64,000 nucleotides of DNA from Pseudobdellovibrionaceae bacterium (GTDB lineage: Bacteria > Bdellovibrionota > Bdellovibrionia > Bdellovibrionales > JAGQZY01). Where the stretch lies: positions 309,501 through 373,500 of the forward strand of contig JACKAL010000003.1 of NCBI GenBank assembly GCA_020635085.1, written 5' to 3'. Under the pieces are notes generated by a model. It did not search any database. It was not told the origin of the DNA and was given only the letters and a program-made list of their open reading frames with translations. Position numbers and translations under genes: made by a program. Shown here one piece after another: positions 46,593-55,608 of this stretch; within the stretch, counting starts at the first letter, position 1, and every line of letters begins with the position of its first letter.

Positions 46593-46961
46593 AACAACCT
46601 CCTATGATAAGTCTTAGGGCGTGTGCTCCCTTTGGAGCACTACCCGTAACAGTGAGCTCGCTTTTTAGGAATATGACTACTGAATGGTATCTGTCTACTT
46701 CGTTTTAGCGTACCTATTCTGAATGGAGTCATTTGCCTACTCAGTTGGCGGATGCTTCCAGTCCTGTACAGACATTTACTAAACCAAGATCATGCTTTTA
46801 TTTAAGGCATGACGCTTAATTTCCAAACCGAAGTCTGACAATAAGATTTTTGAAACGGCGAAGTGAACTTGGTAACTTTTTCTTAGAAGAAAAAGTGGAT
46901 GTGGGCTTATAAAGGTCCGCTCTTTTTCAGAGACGTATTTATTAAAGACGTGGGGGATATT
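46593..46961. other. Intergenic region with hairpins
   Basis: A 369-base gap between divergent genes. A stem GTGCTCC/GGAGCAC (46623-46640) lies close to the protease start. A perfect ten-base inverted repeat ACTTTTTCTT/AAGAAAAAGT with a two-base centre lies at 46875-46896, upstream of the nuclease gene, where an operator could be. A weaker stem is at about 46793-46813. No gene seen; reading frames here are short or shadows. Confidence 0.5.
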
Positions 46962-47432
46962 GTGAAAATAATCATGGTGTTGTTTGCTTTGATGGTTGTG
47001 CGTATTAGTTTTGCTGAACCGTTTTTTCCTATACCCATCAACCCCAGCGAGAACGAAACACCCGGTGATTTTTGTTCTGAAGAAGACAAGGATTTTCATG
47101 AATATAGATATCCAGAAAAAATGGTTTACTGTCGTCGCAATGTCACCTCAGGTACAAAGAATAAAATTTATGTGCAGTACAAAGTGGAAATCAAGTGTAA
47201 GCATCGCTACACAATTGATCATTTGGTGCCATTAGCTCTTGGTGGTAATAATTCTCCTGAGAATTTGTGGCCAGAGCACGTATTGGTAAAGCAAACTCGT
47301 CAAGCGTTGGAGCAGCAACTTTACGAGGAAGTTTCACAAGGAAAAATGACCAGCGACGAAGCGGTGCAGATTATTCTTTATGAAAAACGTCGCTTAAAAC
47401 TTGATCTATCTCATGTGAGTGGTTGCGGTTAG
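46962..47432 (+). CDS. Exported HNH-type nuclease-like protein
   Basis: About 156 residues from the GTG at 46962 (preceded by GGGGGA), with a signal peptide ending ISFA. The core TIDHLVPLALGGNNSPENLWPEH near residues 85-107 resembles the beta-beta-alpha metal site of HNH endonucleases (DHxxPxxxGGxxxxxNLxP), and cysteines around it may form disulfides. Export suggests digestion of extracellular or prey DNA. The catalytic first His is carried by the DH pair. Nuclease activity is inferred from the motif. Confidence 0.7.
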   Translation: MKIIMVLFALMVVRISFAEPFFPIPINPSENETPGDFCSEEDKDFHEYRYPEKMVYCRRNVTSGTKNKIYVQYKVEIKCKHRYTIDHLVPLALGGNNSPENLWPEHVLVKQTRQALEQQLYEEVSQGKMTSDEAVQIILYEKRRLKLDLSHVSGCG

Positions 47433-47582
47433 TTTATAACGCAATCGCTAACCGATTGATCACAAGAATCAATTTAATAACCCCTCAGAAGAATTTTTAA
47501 TAAATTCTCTCCTCCTTCATTGATCTTACAGAGTGAACTCGCTGTAATACTTTGGGGACGATATTATCTCAAGGAGGAAGAG

Positions 47583-49163
47583 ATGGGGAATTCTTTACGT
47601 CGCAGTCTTGCGACTTTATCAATACTCTTGTTTGCACAAACTGTTTTTGCGGCTCAGAAAAAGTACATTGTTACTTTAAATCCAAGTGCCTATAGCTCCA
47701 TGAAAATAGCTAATCAGCAGCGCAGTGGAGGTTTTTTAGGGCTTCGCGCGCAATCAGCAAAATATTTAGATCATTTGCAGATGGCAGTGGTGGAGATGGA
47801 TGAAAGCCAACTGTCTCAGTTGCAAAATCGTTCTGAGATAGTGGCTGTTGAGGAAGATCGAATGATTCCACAACCTGTTTTTCGTTTATTTATGAAATCA
47901 GCTTATGTAGCAGATAGAAAAGTTCTTAAAAATGCTGAGCCAACATGGGGTATGAAAGCCATCGCGGCTGATAAGGCATGGAATATAACTCGTGGCACAG
48001 GGGTTCGTGTGCTTGTTCTTGATACTGGGGTGGACTCAGCCCATCCAGACCTTGTAGGACGTCTTGAAAAAGGTGAAAACTTCGTCGGTGGAACAGATTT
48101 TTTTGACGATGTTGGGCACGGCACTCACACATCGGGAACGGTGCTTGCTGATGGTGCAGGCTCAGGTCTTCTCGGCGTTGCTCCGGATGCACACTTGCTG
48201 ATGGCAAAAGTATGTGTTCCAGCGGGTTGTAGTACGACAGGAATAGTACAGGGTATAGAGTGGGGAATTAAAGAAAAAGTAGATGTTATGAATCTTTCCC
48301 TTGGTGGGCCATTTCTTTCTTCGGCAGCACAAAAGGCCTATGCCGCAGCTGAAAAAGCAGGAGTGGTTGTCGTTGCTGCAGCAGGAAATGATGGGACAGC
48401 GACAATTTCTTATCCTGCAGCGATTGATACGGTTCTTGCTGTTGGGGCATTAAACCCAGATTTAACTAAAGCACCCTTTTCGCAATGGGGGCCTGAGTTA
48501 GATGTTATGGCGCCGGGAGTAAATGTGTTTTCTTCTGTACCTCAAGGTACAGGGCGTGAAGGTTTGGTTTCCGTAGATTTGGGTAGTGGTGTCGAGGAGC
48601 TTACGAATACAGTATTCCAAAATTCTCAAGCAACGCTAAATACAATTACTGGGGAAATTATCTTTGTTGGCTTGGGTAAGGTCGACGATTTTACCGGTAA
48701 AGATTTAACTGGAAAAATTGCCCTGATACAGCGGGGAGAGATTGCCTTTGCAGAAAAAGTAGATAATGCGATCAAGGCAAAAGCAAAAGGTGTACTTATC
48801 TTTAATAATGAACCGGGTCTCATTACCGGAGGATTGCAAACTCCAGTCAATATTCCCGTTCTCATGATTGAACAAGCTCCTGGTCAAGCGCTTGCTGCAA
48901 AAACAGTGTCCACTAAGGTCGAAATGGGTGTAGTAGCCTCTGATTATGCGGCTATGGCAGGAACATCGATGGCAAGCCCGCATGTTGCCGGTGTGGCAGC
49001 ACTTGTGCGCTCAGCAAATGCTTCTTTGTCGCCAGCACAAGTACGCGATGTTATTAAAAACACATGCCATGCACTTTCACCCAACACGGATAACCAATTT
49101 GGCCGTGGTGTTGTGGATGCAGAGGCCGCTGTAAAATCGGCTATGAGCGCCAAGTTACTTTAG
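47583..49163 (+). CDS. Secreted subtilisin-like serine protease with PA insert
   Basis: A 526-residue S8 protease. Signal peptide MGNSLRRSLATLSILLFAQTVFA, an I9-type propeptide (KKYIVTLNPSAYSS to VAVEEDRMI, about 25-95), then the catalytic domain with Asp147 (VLDTGVDS), His179 (GHGTHTSGT) and the Ser in GTSMASPHVAG near residue 465. Between His and Ser a PA-type domain (KIALIQRGEIAFAEKVDNA) is inserted, as in lactocepin-like proteases. Predatory bacteria secrete many such enzymes. The ATG at 47583 has AAGGAGG just upstream. Confidence 0.95.
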   Translation: MGNSLRRSLATLSILLFAQTVFAAQKKYIVTLNPSAYSSMKIANQQRSGGFLGLRAQSAKYLDHLQMAVVEMDESQLSQLQNRSEIVAVEEDRMIPQPVFRLFMKSAYVADRKVLKNAEPTWGMKAIAADKAWNITRGTGVRVLVLDTGVDSAHPDLVGRLEKGENFVGGTDFFDDVGHGTHTSGTVLADGAGSGLLGVAPDAHLLMAKVCVPAGCSTTGIVQGIEWGIKEKVDVMNLSLGGPFLSSAAQKAYAAAEKAGVVVVAAAGNDGTATISYPAAIDTVLAVGALNPDLTKAPFSQWGPELDVMAPGVNVFSSVPQGTGREGLVSVDLGSGVEELTNTVFQNSQATLNTITGEIIFVGLGKVDDFTGKDLTGKIALIQRGEIAFAEKVDNAIKAKAKGVLIFNNEPGLITGGLQTPVNIPVLMIEQAPGQALAAKTVSTKVEMGVVASDYAAMAGTSMASPHVAGVAALVRSANASLSPAQVRDVIKNTCHALSPNTDNQFGRGVVDAEAAVKSAMSAKLL

Positions 49164-49188
49164 TCAGCGGTTTTTAATTAAAAAAGGA

Positions 49189-49217
49189 CGTGCTTACCGC
49201 GTGTGTTAGTAAGCACG
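49189..49217. repeat. Inverted repeat after the protease gene
   Basis: CGTGCTTAC (49189-49197) and GTAAGCACG (49209-49217) pair over nine bases around an eleven-base loop, 26 bases after the protease stop. No uridine run follows; it may add to termination by the stronger hairpin at 49249. Confidence 0.5.
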
Positions 49218-49248
49218 CGCGCTAATAAAAGAAAATGTACAGGAAAAT

Positions 49249-49282
49249 AAAGAGGGAAATTCGTAACGAATTTCCCTCTTTT
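49249..49282. terminator. Strong bidirectional terminator between convergent genes
   Basis: A 15-base-pair perfect stem: AAAGAGGGAAATTCG (49249-49263) pairs with CGAATTTCCCTCTTT (49267-49281) around TAA. A T run closes the plus-strand side and the A-rich left side gives Ts on the minus strand, so it can serve both the protease and the CapA-like gene. Confidence 0.85.
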
Positions 49283-49314
49283 AGTTGTGCATTTTTTAAC
49301 AGTTAAAATTTTTT

Positions 49315-50445
49315 TTAAAAACATTCGGCATTGGTGATAATTTTTTCGTCAGACTTTACGATTCTTTCATCGCCATACATGTTTTTAATAAACTTAAGAG
49401 AAGCTTTCTCAGAAGCGTCTGGTGTTTTCACAAAATTTGAAGCGATGGCTTCATAGTGACCAGATCGACTCATGTATAATGGAATATAGCGAACGCCGTT
49501 GACCCATGTTTTTCCCTTATTTTTACTGAGCCCAACGTAAAGTAGTAAGCTACTTTGTTTTGCGGTGGAGGTTTGGTTGCTCACAAAATTTCCCAAGGAA
49601 TAAAGGATAAGACCCTCGCGTCCATCTTTGGTGGTGTATTTTTCCCAAGGTTGTGGAACATGAGGATGGGAGCCGATCACCGCTTGCGCTCCATCTTCGA
49701 TCCATTGACGAGCATATTTTTTTTGTTGAGCATTGGGAGATGTCTGATACTCAACACCCCAATGTGGAGTCACGATGACAGCATCGACAGATTTTTTTAA
49801 AGAATGAATCAACTGGCTGACACGACCATCAAAACAATCTAAAACTAAATCTTCTTTGTCGGGAATTCCATTGGTATCAAAAGCACAGGCAATCCAGCCA
49901 ATTTTCCAATTTTTGTTTTCCATTACAGTGAAGAAGTCTTGGTTTTTAGATTTACGCGTTCCAATGTAAGGGAGTCCGTATTCGTCAAGCGCCTCAATCG
50001 TTTTGCGTACACCCGTAGCCGTACGATCCATGGCATGATTATTGGCAGTAGATACAATGTCGACGCCACTATTCTTAAGGTCACGCACAATCACTGGGTT
50101 ATAGTTAAACAGTGGATACCCCGAGTAAACGCTGCCATCAAAAACCAAACCTGGGTCTTTGACCGCTTTACCTGACTTACTTGTGCCTTTAGCGGCAGGA
50201 CCTTCGAGGTTTGCATACATAATGTCGGGATCTTCCATTAGAGGTAGAAGGCCCTTCCACAGGGACGCAAAACCACTCTTGTACCCTTGTTTTTGCAATG
50301 GGCCATGTAATAAAACATCACCTACAGCACCGATAACTATGGCATCTCCGCTATCGCAAGCTTTATCAAAGCGGAGGGCGAGGGCATTATTTGTAAGTAG
50401 CACTAAGAATAACAACAAAAGAGTTGCTGGACTCATAGACTTCAT
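49315..50445 (-). CDS. CapA-family exported phosphoesterase-like protein
   Basis: About 376 residues with an N-terminal signal (MKSMSPATLLLLFLVLLTNN) and the PGA_cap/CapA domain: IVIGAVGDVLLHG, MYANLEGPAA, GVDIVSTANNHAMDR, VIVTPHWGVEY and VIGSHPHVPQPWEKY, a metallophosphoesterase-like set of Asp, Asn and His residues. Relatives are linked to poly-gamma-glutamate capsule formation, but no capBC genes are nearby, so the substrate is open. ATG 50445 with GGAG upstream preferred over the 11-codon longer frame. Confidence 0.88.
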   Translation of the reverse strand: MKSMSPATLLLLFLVLLTNNALALRFDKACDSGDAIVIGAVGDVLLHGPLQKQGYKSGFASLWKGLLPLMEDPDIMYANLEGPAAKGTSKSGKAVKDPGLVFDGSVYSGYPLFNYNPVIVRDLKNSGVDIVSTANNHAMDRTATGVRKTIEALDEYGLPYIGTRKSKNQDFFTVMENKNWKIGWIACAFDTNGIPDKEDLVLDCFDGRVSQLIHSLKKSVDAVIVTPHWGVEYQTSPNAQQKKYARQWIEDGAQAVIGSHPHVPQPWEKYTTKDGREGLILYSLGNFVSNQTSTAKQSSLLLYVGLSKNKGKTWVNGVRYIPLYMSRSGHYEAIASNFVKTPDASEKASLKFIKNMYGDERIVKSDEKIITNAECF

Positions 50446-50681
50446 ATAATTTTCTCCATAATCTAAAGCCCATTTCAAAAAATGAAATCGTAGTTTGTTC
50501 TACGTTTAGGCTGTAGAGATAGTGTTAATCGCGTTTCAAATTCGTAAGAAACAACTTCTCCTAATTGGATAACGCTTATTATCAAAGATATATTTATAGC
50601 TTTGTGTTATAAGCAGTTTCCACTTTTAAAAAGTACTATGTAAAATCGTAAAAACTTGTAAAAATGTTGGTTACCAATTTT

Positions 50682-50709
50682 TTGACAGCAGTATTGTCCA
50701 TGTTAGTTT
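50682..50709 (+). promoter_or_regulatory. Promoter just upstream of an SD-less gene
   Basis: A perfect -35 TTGACA (50682-50687) and TAGTTT (50704-50709) are separated by 16 bases. The expected transcription start would fall only a few bases before the ATG at 50722, giving an almost leaderless mRNA. Confidence 0.45.
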
Positions 50710-50721
50710 TTTGAAAAAAAT

Positions 50722-51552
50722 ATGTTTCAGAGTCGTTTTAAATTTTACCTTGTTCCTGAAAAAGACCTGATAGATGAAGCCAGGGACTTACAGATACGTA
50801 TACAACCGTATTTGGATGGATTTGATCATCAGCAGTTACATGCTGCCGATCTTGTTGTGTGTGTACTGATGGAGATTATGGAAAAAAGGCGTCCTGGACA
50901 GTGGTATATGAAGCATTCTGCGGCGACTTTTCAATCCACTTTTATTAGTCATTCTTTAGCCACCAGCATATGCAGTGATCGCCCTTTATTTCGTAAGTTG
51001 GCAATACAAAATCCTGGGGAATATTTTCAGCGCTATGCTTTTAAAAAATTGCCGGGCGAAGTCAGTACACTGCTGCAGCGATGGAGTCGTAATGAGGTAA
51101 ATCTTTTTTTAACAGAAAAAGCGGTACCACCTTATGAAATGTTAAAGTTACAGGCGAGCGGTCATCGTATTGTGACTCTTAGTCGAGAATCTTTGTTCAG
51201 CGGAGCCTTGGTGGATGGAAGGCGGGATGCATTTGAATTTTTGCTCCATGATTTGGTACATGCGGCTTTATTTTTCTCTAAGACTCACGAAGAACAAGTA
51301 CATTTTTTTAAACTGCTTCTGAATGGCTACTCTCTTTTTGAAGAAGATATGAAGCGAGATAGGGAGTTTACTTATGCTCTTGAGTACACGATGTCGGATA
51401 TGAATACCAGTAAGGAGCATTTGGTGCATTCATTAAGAGCGGCATGTATTAATTTGCAAAAACGCGAAGAAGGATTGGCAAAAGATCAAAGGCTCTCCGA
51501 TGCCGGAGAGCAAAAATGTAGACTTAAACTGGATATCTTTATGAGCCTATAA
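50722..51552 (+). CDS. Protein of unknown function with an HDLVH motif
   Basis: A 276-residue cytoplasmic protein, mainly helical, with no signal peptide. Near residue 177 the sequence EFLLHDLVHAALFFSK places two His residues in an HDxxH arrangement on a helix, and Glu/Asp residues follow (THEEQVHFF, LFEEDMKRD), which could bind a metal as in some helical hydrolases. I do not recognise the family; similar proteins may be confined to Bdellovibrio relatives. No ribosome-binding sequence precedes the ATG, but a promoter does. Confidence 0.6.
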   Translation: MFQSRFKFYLVPEKDLIDEARDLQIRIQPYLDGFDHQQLHAADLVVCVLMEIMEKRRPGQWYMKHSAATFQSTFISHSLATSICSDRPLFRKLAIQNPGEYFQRYAFKKLPGEVSTLLQRWSRNEVNLFLTEKAVPPYEMLKLQASGHRIVTLSRESLFSGALVDGRRDAFEFLLHDLVHAALFFSKTHEEQVHFFKLLLNGYSLFEEDMKRDREFTYALEYTMSDMNTSKEHLVHSLRAACINLQKREEGLAKDQRLSDAGEQKCRLKLDIFMSL

Positions 51553-51587
51553 AGCAAACCTGTAAAGGATTGCTATCGGTTTCTCCC

Positions 51588-53138
51588 TTATTCTACGTCG
51601 AGATAGTTTGTGCTTTCAATAAATGGAAGTACGGTTACCTCGCTAAAAATCGGATCAAACTCGAAATGAAAAAGACCGCCAAGACTCATTAAAACATATT
51701 CTCCAATGAGGGTGCCTTTGAAATCACCGGTATAGCGACCATGTATGATGGGTGCATTAAGAAGAAGCCTTTCGAAAGAGACTTCTCGTCCCTCACTACG
51801 GCAGGCGGCATCGTATAAAGGTCCCGCTTTAGCTTCAATAAGTGCGGCATCATCGACAACACTTTGTCCATAGGCTTTAGGGTCTTGGCTACTGCGAATA
51901 AAAGAGTAAGGCGTTGTCCAAATATCAGTGAAACGGGTTTTAAGTGACGATCCAGCAGCGTAGTCAGCCGCATTTGAGTTTTGTGCCCAGCGTGAGGTCG
52001 ATTCGCAGTAGGAACCATTCTTTTTTGCCGCCCCAAGTCCCATAGCAATCGCTTTTGAGCTGGTAATTTGTAAATTATAGTTTCCATCTTTGTTGAGATA
52101 ATTGATCGGACCATAAATAAAAACGGATCCCATAACATAGATGCGACAACCTGTTTTTGATTGTAGGGAAAGATTATCAAGATAAAGTGGGCCACGCAGA
52201 GCTAAGTCTCCTTCGCAGGAAAGAGGGCCGTCATTTCTAAAAAATGTGCCTTCGTCTTTTAACCCAGAGAGTGCAACTGCGGTATTTGTTTCTCTGAAGT
52301 AGCGATGGCGTTGGGACGAAGTAAAATGAAAGGCATTAAGAATGGTGTTTACTTCTGGTGCTCCAATATAGATTTTGGATTTTTCTACAACCGGAGTTAC
52401 TTTTGTTCCCGCATTTGCAGATTTAGAAAATTGATCGCGAATATACTCAGCTAAGGTATTAAAGCCAGTTGCATTGTGAACAACAGTTGGTACAGCCTCA
52501 TTCTGTGGAACAAAAACCGAAGTATTGGCACCCATGTTGAGGGTATTAAAGCTTTGCCCATGATCTCCGTAAGGAGAGCCACCAGCCCAATGATTGCCTT
52601 TTGGCGAAACTCCAAAGGTGTAATCAAAGCCTTGCCCATTACCTTGCGAGCCAAAATCAGTGACGATGTTAGAGGCTACATTGGAGTGACACTGAATACA
52701 TCCCATTCCACGCACAGCTAAAGACGGTTGAATCGTGCTGAGGGTGGCACCAACATCGACAATAATTTTTAGAGTTTGCTGGTCGCCATAGCTGTCTCTT
52801 ATTGTAGCCACGGCCTCCTGTCGGCCACGAAATCCAAAAGCAGGCGAGTACTTGATTTTGATTGTAGCTAAATCTTCAACAGCAAATGAGCCATTCTCTG
52901 GTGTGGATGTGTCGATTGTTAGGGTAATGTTTTTGTAATCGATAGTATGATTAGCAATAAAACTAACCGGTACATTCATTTGCGTGGTCACAAAAGTTGT
53001 AGTGACCGGATCGCCAAACGATGCGATTTTATCGTCTGCGAGGACAAACTTTTTTTGACCACAATTTTGAAATGAAATTAAAATACCGGAAAAAGAAAAA
53101 AGAAGTAATAATATATAAATAATTTTATTGCGATTCAT
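51588..53138 (-). CDS. Large exported lipoprotein with a heme c motif
   Basis: A 516-residue protein. The signal IIYILLLLFSFSGILISFQNC ends in the FQNCG-type lipobox found in many Bdellovibrio lipoproteins. After a cadherin-like/immunoglobulin-like segment (about 50-130), MGCIQCHSN near residue 147 is a C-x2-C-H heme c attachment site. The C-terminal half is Gly/Asn-rich and beta-prone with repeats of GPL/GPI (GPLSCEGDLALRGPLYLDNL, GSVFIYGPINYLN), suggesting a beta-helix. A surface electron-carrying or structural role is possible; the distal function is unknown. Confidence 0.65.
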   Translation of the reverse strand: MNRNKIIYILLLLFSFSGILISFQNCGQKKFVLADDKIASFGDPVTTTFVTTQMNVPVSFIANHTIDYKNITLTIDTSTPENGSFAVEDLATIKIKYSPAFGFRGRQEAVATIRDSYGDQQTLKIIVDVGATLSTIQPSLAVRGMGCIQCHSNVASNIVTDFGSQGNGQGFDYTFGVSPKGNHWAGGSPYGDHGQSFNTLNMGANTSVFVPQNEAVPTVVHNATGFNTLAEYIRDQFSKSANAGTKVTPVVEKSKIYIGAPEVNTILNAFHFTSSQRHRYFRETNTAVALSGLKDEGTFFRNDGPLSCEGDLALRGPLYLDNLSLQSKTGCRIYVMGSVFIYGPINYLNKDGNYNLQITSSKAIAMGLGAAKKNGSYCESTSRWAQNSNAADYAAGSSLKTRFTDIWTTPYSFIRSSQDPKAYGQSVVDDAALIEAKAGPLYDAACRSEGREVSFERLLLNAPIIHGRYTGDFKGTLIGEYVLMSLGGLFHFEFDPIFSEVTVLPFIESTNYLDVE

Positions 53139-53558
53139 ACGTCCCCCATCTTATTACGTCTGCATTATTATTTTAAGATGGTTGCTATAAGTGCACAATA
53201 AATTAGCGAACAAAGTGATTTATCGCCTCTAAATGATACTTTTATCAATTTATTTTGGGTCTAAATGTCTTGTTTAGAGATATAGAGTTCTTTCCTCTAT
53301 CGATGGGAAATTCTGTGAATGACGCATTTGAAAAGACCACTCGGCGTCATAAAGAGTCTGAAAAGAATCTGAAAAGAGGGCTGAAAATGTATATTGTCAC
53401 CGGAAAGGGACAATTTGTGCTCATTAATAGTGTGAAATAGAGCTTCTATGGCTTCTTATCAGCGTCAACTTCATTATTAAAGAAATGAGATCTTTAATGA
53501 TGTTGGTCTCTAATTTGCTTAGACGCAAAAAGAGTAAGTTGTTCTAAAGGAGGAACGT
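53139..53558. other. Intergenic region upstream of a microprotein gene
   Basis: A 420-base AT-rich gap between a minus-strand lipoprotein gene and the microprotein gene. A 61-codon open frame at 53255-53440 lacks a ribosome site and looks accidental. No hairpin or RNA gene was recognised; promoters for both flanking genes must lie here. Confidence 0.4.
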
Positions 53559-53639
53559 ATGATGCCACTACCAGAAACAGCACTATTAATTGTTTTTTGC
53601 TCTTTAATTGTTGCCGGCTCGGCTCTTATGAGTATTTAG
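53559..53639 (+). CDS. 26-residue single-helix membrane microprotein
   Basis: An ATG at 53559, five bases after a perfect AAAGGAGG, starts a 26-codon frame. The product begins MMPLPETALLIVFCS and continues LIVAGSALMSI: one hydrophobic helix of about 18 residues preceded by a short acidic stretch. It is too short for usual gene finders. Hairpins sharing GCCTGTTCA follow the stop (53638-53658 and 53682-53707). It stands alone in a roughly 810-base space. Function unknown; small membrane proteins of this kind often tune larger membrane complexes. Confidence 0.55.
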   Translation: MMPLPETALLIVFCSLIVAGSALMSI

Positions 53640-53707
53640 AGCCTGTTCAGGAAGCTCTTAGAGTCTATAGCAAAATCTTACGGGCCTGTTCATGAATGTT
53701 CGGGCCC
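53638..53707 (+). terminator. Two related hairpins after the microprotein gene
   Basis: AGAGC/GCTCT (53638-53642 with 53654-53658) and GGGCC/GGCCC (53682-53686 with 53703-53707) form two stems, both with GCCTGTTCA on the left arm. The T tract after the second is poor (CTTGTCTTT), so termination is uncertain. Confidence 0.35.
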
Positions 53708-53950
53708 CTTGTCTTTGGCTCTCTCTCAACCGAGGCTCATATTTATACTAATACCATCACAATGACTGCTGTTATATTCTATTTATCCAGACTATAGGCG
53801 AGTTGAAGGTCTAAAGTTGTTATTTAAAAAGCAGGTTATTCTTATATAATGACCAATCTCCGAAAATTCTCTATACGCATTTACACTTGATCATCGTCGT
53901 AACATCGTGAAAAATATCAATAAGCAAGCAAATCACCTAGGGAGTACGAC
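53708..53950. other. Leader region of the outer-membrane protein gene
   Basis: A 243-base AT-rich stretch with no frame worth calling. The gene starts after GGGAG six bases upstream of the ATG at 53951. No clear promoter boxes were found. Confidence 0.35.
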
Positions 53951-55192
53951 ATGTTAGTGCGGCTGATGAGTTTTTTAGTGATGTGTATTCTGACCACACC
54001 GGTTTTAGCACAAAATATTGACTGGAACCAACCAGAGGTGGTTTCCGAAAAGCTCACCCGCGAGAATCGTCGTGTTTTGCGGTTTTCTGGTACAGCAACA
54101 CCAGGAACGCAGATCCGCGTGCGTGATAACAAAGTTAAAATGATATTTTCGTCTACCAATATTCGTTGGGCCCGTCTTCCCAAAAAACACCGAGTTCAAT
54201 TTCCAGTAATTGCCAGCGAGACAGGATATTTCTCTTTTGATTTGTATTTACCAACAACTGCCGTTGAAATTCCGTTGGAAGTTTTTAAAAATGGCAAATG
54301 GGTTCCATATAAATTTAGTTTTGATGTACCTCAAGAGGGTACTGCAGATACATTTGAATTTATCGAAGATAGTTTTAAATATAAAAAAGATGAAGAGAAT
54401 GTTAATGTCGATGATTTTTTAGCGGAGTACGATAAATCTGCAGATCAAGGTCAGGTGGTGAACGATCGTGGAGAGTGGAAATCTTGGGCCACGGGAAAAG
54501 TATTTGTTTGGGGCGGACTTGGCGGGAGTTATTATTCGATTACAGAAAAGTTGAGTCAAGGTAATGATCTTGGTACATTTAGCGGATTTGTTTTTCCGGC
54601 TTTTGAGTTGGGGGTGGAGTACCGTTGGAATGATCAATGGAAAATCGACGGTATGTACGTGAATCGTGCAGGTAAGACGACAGCTAACAATGGCACCTAT
54701 CAAATGCAAAACGAAGATTTTAATTGGACGGAATTTCGTTTGACGGGTTCCTACTTTCCCACTTCTTGGGAAAGTACAAACTACCGCATTGGAATTAAAG
54801 GTGGACTAGAGGTTCACGATCTTCCATTTGTGAAGAGGGTCGGTGGACCTGCGGCTTACAGGGTGTATAACAGTAGTACGACGTTTTTAGCGGCGGGAGC
54901 GGCCTTAGAAACCATGTATTCCAAAGCGTGGAATTACGACGTATCGGCATTACTCATCTATCCTGTTTTGGCAAACGATGAGTTTAAGGTAGATTCAGCC
55001 TATGGTATTCACCTGACATTTTCTATGCTCAAAGAAATTATTCCAGCATTATCTATTGGTGGTAAAATCGATGCTCATTGGATCAGTATGTCAGTGAATC
55101 ACGCTGAAGTGAGTGTGCCCACTCAGACAGTCAGTGTAGATGATAATTTATGGCATCTAACACCTAACTTTATTTTAAAAGCCGAGTTCTAA
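53951..55192 (+). CDS. Outer-membrane beta-barrel protein with N-terminal periplasmic domain
   Basis: A 413-residue protein. Signal peptide MLVRLMSFLVMCILTTPVLA, a beta-sandwich-like domain (about 25-125, RVLRFSGTATPGTQIRV), an acidic linker, then from about residue 180 alternating aromatic/hydrophobic strands (VFVWGGLGGSYYSIT, FELGVEYRWNDQWKIDGMY) and a terminal Phe (FILKAEF), the usual barrel insertion signal. The barrel would have around ten strands. Function unknown; it has the look of Bdellovibrio-type outer-membrane proteins. Confidence 0.72.
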   Translation: MLVRLMSFLVMCILTTPVLAQNIDWNQPEVVSEKLTRENRRVLRFSGTATPGTQIRVRDNKVKMIFSSTNIRWARLPKKHRVQFPVIASETGYFSFDLYLPTTAVEIPLEVFKNGKWVPYKFSFDVPQEGTADTFEFIEDSFKYKKDEENVNVDDFLAEYDKSADQGQVVNDRGEWKSWATGKVFVWGGLGGSYYSITEKLSQGNDLGTFSGFVFPAFELGVEYRWNDQWKIDGMYVNRAGKTTANNGTYQMQNEDFNWTEFRLTGSYFPTSWESTNYRIGIKGGLEVHDLPFVKRVGGPAAYRVYNSSTTFLAAGAALETMYSKAWNYDVSALLIYPVLANDEFKVDSAYGIHLTFSMLKEIIPALSIGGKIDAHWISMSVNHAEVSVPTQTVSVDDNLWHLTPNFILKAEF

Positions 55193-55261
55193 TCGGAACA
55201 GGCTTTTAGAGTGTACCTCAATTTGGCGCTATTATTTAGACGAGGTAAACCCAACCAAATC

Positions 55262-55468
55262 CTAATGTAGGGTATGGGTGGCATTTTTTAGAGTTAAATC
55301 ACAGTTTTCACAATATAATGTTTCATTTATTTTTAATGTTTGATAATCCACTTGGTAGGTTGCGGCTAATGGGGTAGTACATAGGCAACAGGTGGTTTCG
55401 GCTTGGACCATATCTAATAGGGTTTGCTCTTCTTGTAGGTGAGTCCAATCATCTTTAAGTGGCATAAA
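55262..55468 (-). CDS. Small zinc-ribbon protein
   Basis: A 68-residue protein with two cysteine pairs, CCLC near residue 26 and CENC near residue 52, typical of a zinc ribbon, and no signal peptide. It could be a nucleic-acid or ribosome-associated factor; the family is not recognised. The ATG at 55468 has AAGGA upstream on the minus strand; the longer open frame from 55516 lacks one. Confidence 0.6.
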   Translation of the reverse strand, partial: FMPLKDDWTHLQEEQTLLDMVQAETTCCLCTTPLAATYQVDYQTLKINETLYCENCDLTLKNATHTLH

Positions 55469-55608
55469 ATTCCTTTTGTAAAAGCTATGGCGCGCTTTAA
55501 CGCACAAGATTATCATCGGTAGAAAAAATATTTTTTTTGAGACTGCGTGTAAGCTCTGGACGTATGCAAAGGGTAAAAATAACCTAGCGCAGATTACGAG
55601 GCAGCATT

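Noticed and set aside
46779..47099. 106-codon minus-strand frame opposite the nuclease gene
   Set aside because: It overlaps the start of the better-supported exported nuclease and has no family features.
53255..53440. 61-codon plus-strand frame
   Set aside because: No Shine-Dalgarno, no coding-like composition, no recognisable domain; the nearby 26-codon frame has a far better start.
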